From positions 13,045,000 to 13,108,999 of the forward strand of contig CM046348.1 of assembly GCA_025403435.1 (NCBI GenBank): a stretch of DNA of 64,000 nucleotides, in the 5' to 3' direction. This document shows, one piece after another, positions 57,990 to 64,000 of the stretch. Both the position numbers and the translations under genes were made by a program. Origin of the DNA: Artocarpus heterophyllus (taxonomy: Eukaryota > Streptophyta > Magnoliopsida > Rosales > Moraceae). Position 1 is the stretch's first letter, and the number at the start of each line of letters is the position of its first letter. The notes under the pieces are model-generated. The model was not told the origin of the DNA and did not search any database. It saw only the letters and a list, made by a program, of their open reading frames with translations.

Positions 57990-59600
57990 AGTAGGCCCAT
58001 ATAATGCAGTTATTCTCATACACGCAAGTATACGTGGTCATATCAAGTAATACAAATGATTAGTTGAGTATTGTTCCCACAACGATTGCTTTTAAATAAT
58101 ATGTTATTAATTTTTATTACTTATTTATGTTATATATATTATTTTATTTTTAAAGAATTGAAAAGGGGGGTTTGAAATTAACTAAATTACTTAAAAGAAC
58201 TGAAATAACAAAACTTAAATAATAAAAAGAAACAAATAAAATTAAAATGCAAAATAAATGATAATTAAAATGTGAACTAAAATTAAAAAGTGAAAATAAA
58301 TTAAAAGGAAAATTAAATTATAATAACAAAATTAAAATTCAAAACTCAAATCAAAAAACAATTGTGAATAGATAAAAACACAAGAATTTGTAAATAAAGA
58401 TGATAAAACTGGTTAAAGGTTTATTCTTCACCGTTAGACAATTTTGCAATGACCATAGAATTATTTCTACCTTTCCGTTGAAATTACTAACTGTAAATAG
58501 CAACAAGCTTTGCTATCTCAAACTTTTCTTACTTTGTTGTTTAGCAAAACAAGCTCTTCACTAGATTTCTTTCCATTAAATAACCTAGAACAAGTTCTCT
58601 AGATTCAATCTAACAGAAGTATTAAGTTAAGAAAGACAGGTTGATCTAAGTAACAAACATACAAGCTCTGTTTATTCAAGTTAGGTTATGTTTTACATCA
58701 TAATCAAACAAAAGCCTCCCACAATCGTGGATCATAATTTGCTACTAATAGTTAAAAATACAAGACAATTATAGATCTAGATTTTTAATGTAGCGTTTGG
58801 CAATTTCTTAGTTTCATTTAGTTGCGCACCTAAATTAAACAAAAAATAACTATAAGCATTAATAAAAGTGAAATATAAACAATCTTAATTGAAATTTTGG
58901 AGAATAATTCATATGAACAGCTATATAATCATGTTCAATGCTTTGAGATCACCTTTGACCAAAAATAAATTTAGATAGACATAGTTTGAAAATAATAACA
59001 AAAACATAAAAACTAACAACATTTGTAGTTCAAAAAAATAGTAGTATTTGAAGAATGGTCAAAGAATTTTCTTGTAGAAATCTCATTAGATCCCTTCTCC
59101 TTCTTCTATTTTTCTCTCAAAATTTTGAGTGTTTATTAACTTTTTAAATGAAGAATTGATAATTTGAACCGAAGGATTACTGCCTTTTTATAGGCAGACT
59201 CATGCAATTCTTCACAAAAGTTTACATTCAAAATAGGGCTAGAGAACCGCAACTTTGCATGGGCGGCAATATAATTGAGCCGCAACTTGATGAAGTAGGT
59301 AATTGATTTTGTTGCAAACTGAGAAACAGATGAAGAATGGGCTCACGCTTCAAGAAGTTAAAGCAACTTGATTGATTTAATTATGTTTTTATTTTTATTA
59401 TTTTTTTCTTCTTCCTTCTTATTGGAACCAGTTCAAGTTGAATCAAAATTTTATTTTGATTCTTTGTTTTTTTCACTTGAATGCTTCTCAAAAGTGTGTA
59501 AATTATTCTTTATGATTAGGTGTATCACGGCTGATGGCAGGAGGAAAAACAACGCGATCTGGGCGGTTGAACAGGTCGAATTGACTAGATCTTGTGGCTG
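57990..59600. repeat. Decayed retroelement, homologous to 28430-29880
   Basis: It begins near GTATTGTTCCCACAACGATTG, a motif frequent in plant LTR-retroelement leaders, and shares ordered words with 28.4-29.9 kb. There is no coding frame. A 77-codon plus frame at 59368-59601 is not recognisable. Confidence 0.5.
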
Positions 59601-60900
59601 AAAAAAGAGAGATGGGTGGAGCTAATCTAGGATCGTCTATTTCGGTCTTACCTTGAAAAGTACGCTAATCTAACAATTAGGGACACGGGCTCACGCGCCC
59701 ATGGTGTGCATGCCCACACACAATTGGAGGGTGCTGAGTCGCCTACATGAAGTGGGTCATCCCCATTGTGGCTTGGCTCAACGTGCTATCGGTTGGCTTT
59801 AGGCACGAGGAAGGTTTGGCTCGGCTCTGCTTCGTTGGCGACTCGACTCAACTTTGGGCGGCTCAAAAACAGTTACTCAATGCCTTCTATAATTAGTTCT
59901 TTCACCCCAAATTTGGTTTCTTTATCATTTTTTTTCATTTCCGCCCTTTGATTTAAATATTCACACAAATTAGCCTAGCAAAATTTATTCTTTTATAAAA
60001 TAAAAATTACTATAAATAAGTAAATATTATTAAACACAAAACTAATCTAAAACTAAAAATCAAAATCAAAATCAATAAAACTTAATTAACTTACTATTTT
60101 AAAATATATTTTACATAAATAAAATAATTAATACTTAAAAATATTTCTAAAAATTATAATTAAACAATAAAAACATAAAATTAAATGTCTTCTGCAAAAA
60201 TCACACTAAAAAGCTGGAAACAAGCAACATTGCTTAATCAGAGACTTCAATAACAAATAAATAATTAAATTATTTCAAACTCATGAACACCTACATTTTT
60301 AAGTGTTTTCACCATATGGTCCCCCTAACTCTCTGGTTTAGGTAGGCAGCCCATTTTTCAAGTTTAATCAACTACATACCTTTTTTTAGTAATAATTTCT
60401 TGTAGAGATTTTAGTAATCATGTTATATAACATATTTTTTAAACTTTTTTTAGTAAATAATATATTTTAAAATAATTGAAGATAAATAATATATTTACTA
60501 TAGGTGCAATAATTTATCTATCAATATACATTGCGTAACTAAATTATTTATCGATATACACCATTTGTCTTTTTTATACCTATTATTGAGTAAATTAGAT
60601 GGTAGATCATTTTTTTTTACTGCTATTATTGTGTTTTACCACTCTCTCTCTCTCTTTTTCTCCCAGCTTTGATCCATACATTTCTTCCGGCTAAAAAGAA
60701 CACCTTTAGATAACACATATTGGCCTAACATTAACCAAAAATACTTAAAAATAATAATATTTTTATATTTATTGAAAATAATATGTTTTAAAATTTTAAT
60801 TAAAAAAGTAAAATTAAAAATAATACCACAGAAACGAGGTTTCTCAAATTGACCCTTAATTATTATCATCATCATCATCTATTCGTTTACCTTGAACGCA
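59601..60900. other. AT-rich intergenic DNA, no gene seen
   Basis: Short GC-richer patch at 59600-59880, then very A/T-rich DNA. A (CT)n run lies at about 60641-60654 and an ATC run at about 60868-60880. Confidence 0.55.
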
Positions 60901-61315
60901 GTGATGTACTTGAGTTGTGCTGTGCACACGTCTATCAGCTACAATTAGATACCAGATGAGAAAGCTAAAAAGCGACAGTACAGCTAGCTCCCAAAAAAAA
61001 AAAAAATCTTACACATAGATAATATGTATATGATTCTAAAAAAAAAGAAAAAAGATCATATTTATTATTATTATTATTAACGTTTTTTGTATTTGTATTC
61101 TTAGGGCGTAGTTACGTACTTGAGTTGTGCTGAGTACCTGTCTATGAGCCACAATTAGAGATCAAATGAAAAAAGCTAAAAAGCGATAATAGAGCTAGCT
61201 CGGAGAGATATTCCCCGAAAAAAAAAAAAAAGAAGAAAAAGAACCTTATACATAGATCAAATGAATATGATTCTCAAAAAAAAAAAAAAAAAAGATCATA
61301 TGAATATGTCTCAAT
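60901..61315. repeat. ~210-bp diverged tandem duplication
   Basis: Copy 1 (60901-61110) and copy 2 (61111-61315) both contain GTACTTGAGTTGTGCTG, GTCTAT, CACAATTAGA/TACAATTAGA, AAAGCTAAAAAGCGA, AGCTAGCTC, a poly-A run, an ACATAGAT word and AAAAGATCATAT. The offset is 210 bp. They lie in the 3' flank of the DUF4228 gene. Confidence 0.75.
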
Positions 61316-61599
61316 ATTAAAATCCAGTACTTTTTTTTTTTTTATAGAACTTCACCTTTGATTAACAAAAATCAAATTAATTGTATATGTTCCAGGTATA
61401 CATAACAATTATACCATATTCAAGTCTTTCACAGCTAACAATTCCAAATCCCGCACCAAAAATTCCCAATTAACATCACTACTATATCTACACTAAATTA
61501 ATCTTTTGCTAAACCAAAAGAGAGAGAGAGAACCAGAGACTTCACAATTTAACTCTCCTTATCATCATCTTAAGGAAACGCCTGTTCTTCAAATTATTA

Positions 61600-62142
61600 T
61601 TATTCTACTATAGTCTCCAATAATGGCTTCTTAGACCTGCTCATTGACAATCTATGCATGAACTCCGGCGCCGAGAAGTCCTCGATGTCATCCAAATTCA
61701 GCTTCGGCGCAGTCGACACCGTCGCCGTCACTGCAGCCAAATGAACAATATCTTTTCCCAAATTCTCAGCCGCCTCGGCCTCGCTGGCCTCCGCTGGCAA
61801 AACCCTCTTCTTCCCGCCCGAAACGGCCTTGTTCGCAACGAGGAACATGGCGGCCATGTCGGCGGCGGTGACGGCGGAATTCACTCTCTGCATGGGAAAC
61901 ATGACGTAGACATTGGCCATCTCTAGGTCTTCGTCGGCGCTCAGGGCAGAAAATCTTCTTCCGATGTGGAGAGAGCGAGAGTTGACGAGGAAGAAGTTTG
62001 GTATCTCGAGCATTAGCTCGGCGGCTTTTACCGGCTCGTCGAACTTCCGGACTTCGCCGCCAGGGAAGATCACTTTGGCTGCTCGGCAGGCCGGTTGTTT
62101 GCCTCCTAGGGTTGTAAGAGTGCACGAGACATAATTTCCCAT
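61600..62142 (-). CDS. DUF4228/PADRE domain protein (180 aa)
   Basis: Plant-specific PADRE (DUF4228) family. Members are often stress- or pathogen-responsive and their biochemical role is poorly known. It is intronless. The start was chosen at 62142 because MGNYVSC matches the family N-terminus and an N-myristoylation signal (Gly2, Ser6) with a possible palmitoylated Cys7. An in-frame ATG 15 nt upstream is less likely. Conserved features are AAKVIFPGGEVRKFDEPVKA near residues 21-40, FFLVNSRSLHIG, and LEMANVYVMFPM around residues 73-84. The C-terminal part is variable and ends SRSKKPLLETIVE. High GC in the reading frame contrasts with the AT-rich flanks. Confidence 0.92.
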   Translation of the reverse strand: MGNYVSCTLTTLGGKQPACRAAKVIFPGGEVRKFDEPVKAAELMLEIPNFFLVNSRSLHIGRRFSALSADEDLEMANVYVMFPMQRVNSAVTAADMAAMFLVANKAVSGGKKRVLPAEASEAEAAENLGKDIVHLAAVTATVSTAPKLNLDDIEDFSAPEFMHRLSMSRSKKPLLETIVE

Positions 62143-62237
62143 AATATTGATGCACAAAAAATGGTACTAAGTTTTTGAGGGTGAATTTGAAAGAAAAGAT
62201 GAAGGGGTTATAAAAGAAAGGGGAATGATATTGAGGG

Positions 62238-62243
62238 TATATA
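62238..62243 (-). promoter_or_regulatory. TATA box of the DUF4228 gene
   Basis: The minus strand reads CCTATATACC, 96-101 bp upstream of the ATG, which would give a leader of about 65 nt. Confidence 0.45.
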
Positions 62244-62857
62244 GGACTAAGTCTAATTTTTGGGTTGTGATGGAGATAGATACGTAGATATTGTTAGTTG
62301 TGTAACACTATGTGTATGGTTAAGGTTTGAGGTTGGAAGATTTATACGAGTTCTAACAGGAAATGTGAATGGGTCTTGGAGAGAATTTCTTTTAATAATT
62401 AAATAAAATGAGAGATTCTAATTGGGAGCCAGTTGTCTGTCGTTTGACATTGTGTGGTTGCTTTCCGCGTTGGGCTTGTTTAATTTATTTTTATTTTATT
62501 TTATTCTTTTATTATATGTATCTTTCTGTGTTGAGCTTAAAAGTTGGAACATAAATAAGTGGGAAGATGTATAGAAGGTGGGAGTCTAGTTGTGTTAGTT
62601 TATGGTTATTATTCTTGTTAGATTTATAGCGACGACCTAATTATGTTTATTTAATTAAAATATGACTTTAATTTATAAAAATTCTACAAATTTCTCATAA
62701 TAATATCATTAAAATTATTTATATGTAATTATATAGTATAATATGTAATATCTTAAGCTAATTACTATATCATTAAGAGAATTTTTTAAATTATTTTAAA
62801 TATTATGTATATTTTAATTTTATAATAATAATTTAGACAAATATTGTAATTTTTTTA
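62244..62857. other. Upstream flank of the DUF4228 gene, AT-rich
   Basis: No additional gene was seen. It probably contains distal promoter sequence, but no motif beyond chance stood out. Confidence 0.5.
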
Positions 62858-62975
62858 GGCCCGTTTGTTTTGATATTTTAAATCATAGTTCGAATCATTT
62901 TGCTACAGTATTTTCTCTCACAAAATTTAAATCTTTATTTAAATACTCTATTTAAATATTTGAACTAAATAGGCC
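62858..62975. mobile_element. MITE copy 4 (TA-flanked, 118 bp)
   Basis: The ends GGCCCGTTTGTTTTG and TTTGAACTAAATAGGCC are flanked by TA (62856-62857, 62976-62977). The interior TTTTGCTACAGTATTTTCTC is shared with the copies at 24886 and 56175. Confidence 0.82.
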
Positions 62976-62996
62976 TAATCATACGAGCTAAATACG

Positions 62997-63082
62997 TGTG
63001 GGCCCACTTACTAACGTCCCTCTCTTCTCTCTCTCTCTCTCTAGGGTTTACTTCACGAGTTTTGAAGAACAGGCTTGGGCCT
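62997..63082 (+). promoter_or_regulatory. Promoter-like cluster: Site II, CT run, telo-box
   Basis: A GTGGGCCCAC palindrome (Site II type TGGGCC) at about 62998-63007, a (CT)n run at about 63021-63041, TAGGGTTT (telo-box in reverse) at 63042-63049, and a second TGGGCC near 63076 lie within 85 bp. This combination is typical of plant translation-related promoters and leaders. No convincing coding frame follows within the window. Confidence 0.4.
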
Positions 63083-63584
63083 GAAAATAGGGAAGCAAGT
63101 AAAGGTTTGCGTGACAATTTTTGGGTTTTTATTATATATATATTTCCTTTTTTTTTCTTGTGACTTAAGGCGGTGGCGGTGTCGGTTAGTCATATGCTTA
63201 AATATGAAAGTGCAACTCATCATAACAATTATCCATTTGTCCTGGATGTGCGTCACGGGACCGTAGGTGTCATGCTTCCCAGAAACCTTCCTCCCACATT
63301 CACTTTCTCACTCAAAACTCAGTCTTTCAATTATTATTACTTTTTTAGTTAAATGTTCGAATAAAATTTCATTCAACACTAATTTAATATTTTTAAGCAA
63401 AAAATTTAGATCAAACAAATAAATTAGTGAAGAACGTTAAGCAAAACTTCGAAGAAAACTTTTAGTACAAAATAATTAAAGATCGGATTAAGGTTTAATT
63501 TATCCTAAGGCTTTGTATTAAAAATTGTATATCATATTTTTTTCTAAATTAAAAGGGATTTTAGAGTCCGTTGAGAATGGGGGG
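63083..63584. other. No gene recognised
   Basis: Contains an (AT)n run near 63132-63143. Small frames on both strands at 63053-63266 show no family resemblance. Confidence 0.5.
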
Positions 63585-64000
63585 TTTAATTTTCTCATTT
63601 GTAAAACAGTTTTATTTTCCTTTTAATCTAAATAAGCTTTTGTTAGGACTGATAACTTGTTTAACATCATTAATCACTGATTACCTTCGAGTAAAGACCC
63701 TTGTGATGCTTGATTTTTCTTAGGTGAGAGTTTATTAGGGTGTTTAGGTGAGTAGTTTAATCATTCGTTTAGAGTTGAGAACTATAACATATTAGAGCTT
63801 TAATTTTCTCATTTGTAAAATAGTTTTATTTTCCTTTTAATCTAAATAAGCTCTTGTTACAACTGATAACTTATTTAACATCATTAATCACTGATTACCT
63901 TCGAGTAAAGACCCTTGTGATGCTTGATTTTTCTTAGGTTAGAGTTAATTAAGGTGTTTAGGAGAGTAGTTTAATCATTAGTTTAGGTTTGAGAACTGTA
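63585..64000. repeat. 214-bp tandem duplication at the window edge
   Basis: Unit 1 is 63585-63798 and unit 2 starts at 63799 and runs off the window. The units are nearly identical, including TTACCTTCGAGTAAAGACCC and TTGTGATGCTTGATTTTTCT, so the duplication is recent. More copies may follow beyond 64000. Confidence 0.9.

Noticed and set aside
61766..62155. A 129-codon minus ORF in another frame and plus-strand ORFs over the DUF4228 gene
   Set aside because: Alternative-frame shadows of a GC-rich coding exon. Only the 180-residue frame matches the PADRE family.

Overview
The window is nuclear DNA of a flowering plant, most likely a eudicot. It carries spliced genes in AT-rich, repeat-laden intergenic DNA. 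Among the genes are a DNA ligase 6 with an Artemis/SNM1-like N-terminus (a plant-specific architecture), an ASF1 histone chaperone, a 2-hydroxyacyl-CoA lyase and a PADRE/DUF4228 protein. Plant transposable elements are abundant. No prokaryotic, organellar or viral block was seen, and no tRNA or rRNA gene was recognised.

Layout. 1-14,400 has no convincing gene. It holds decayed repeats, LTR-family fragments, MITE-like elements and a 1.9-kb foldback element (9345-11229). 15,211-21,721 (minus) is a tandem, partly overlapping duplication of a two-exon 2-hydroxyacyl-CoA lyase gene. The only intact first exon (20327-21721) and the only intact second exon (15211-15525) lie in different copies. 22-30 kb is repeat-rich: an 84-bp tandem array of hairpins is split by a 2.16-kb LTR element that itself carries a MITE, followed by a MULE-like element and a minisatellite of 15-bp palindromes. 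30,457-33,680 (plus) is a five-exon C2H2 zinc-finger gene with a cluster of Site II promoter motifs.

35,849-39,174 (minus) is a three-exon ASF1 gene. 40,272-55,905 (minus) is a DNA ligase 6 gene that I resolved into 19 exons with one continuous frame of 1426 codons. A decayed Copia retrotransposon sits antisense in its tenth intron. 56-61 kb is mostly degraded retroelement sequence. 61,600-62,142 (minus) is an intronless DUF4228 (PADRE) gene. The right end holds another MITE, a promoter-like motif cluster with no visible gene, and a 214-bp tandem duplication.

Functional links: ASF1 and LIG6 are consecutive on the same strand and both act in S-phase chromatin and DNA metabolism. Each has an E2F-type TTTSSCGS motif upstream. 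The HACL locus is metabolic (thiamine-diphosphate lyase) and unrelated. Exon limits were deduced by hand from GT/AG sites, reading phase and family conservation. Functions come from family knowledge, and nothing was searched against a database.
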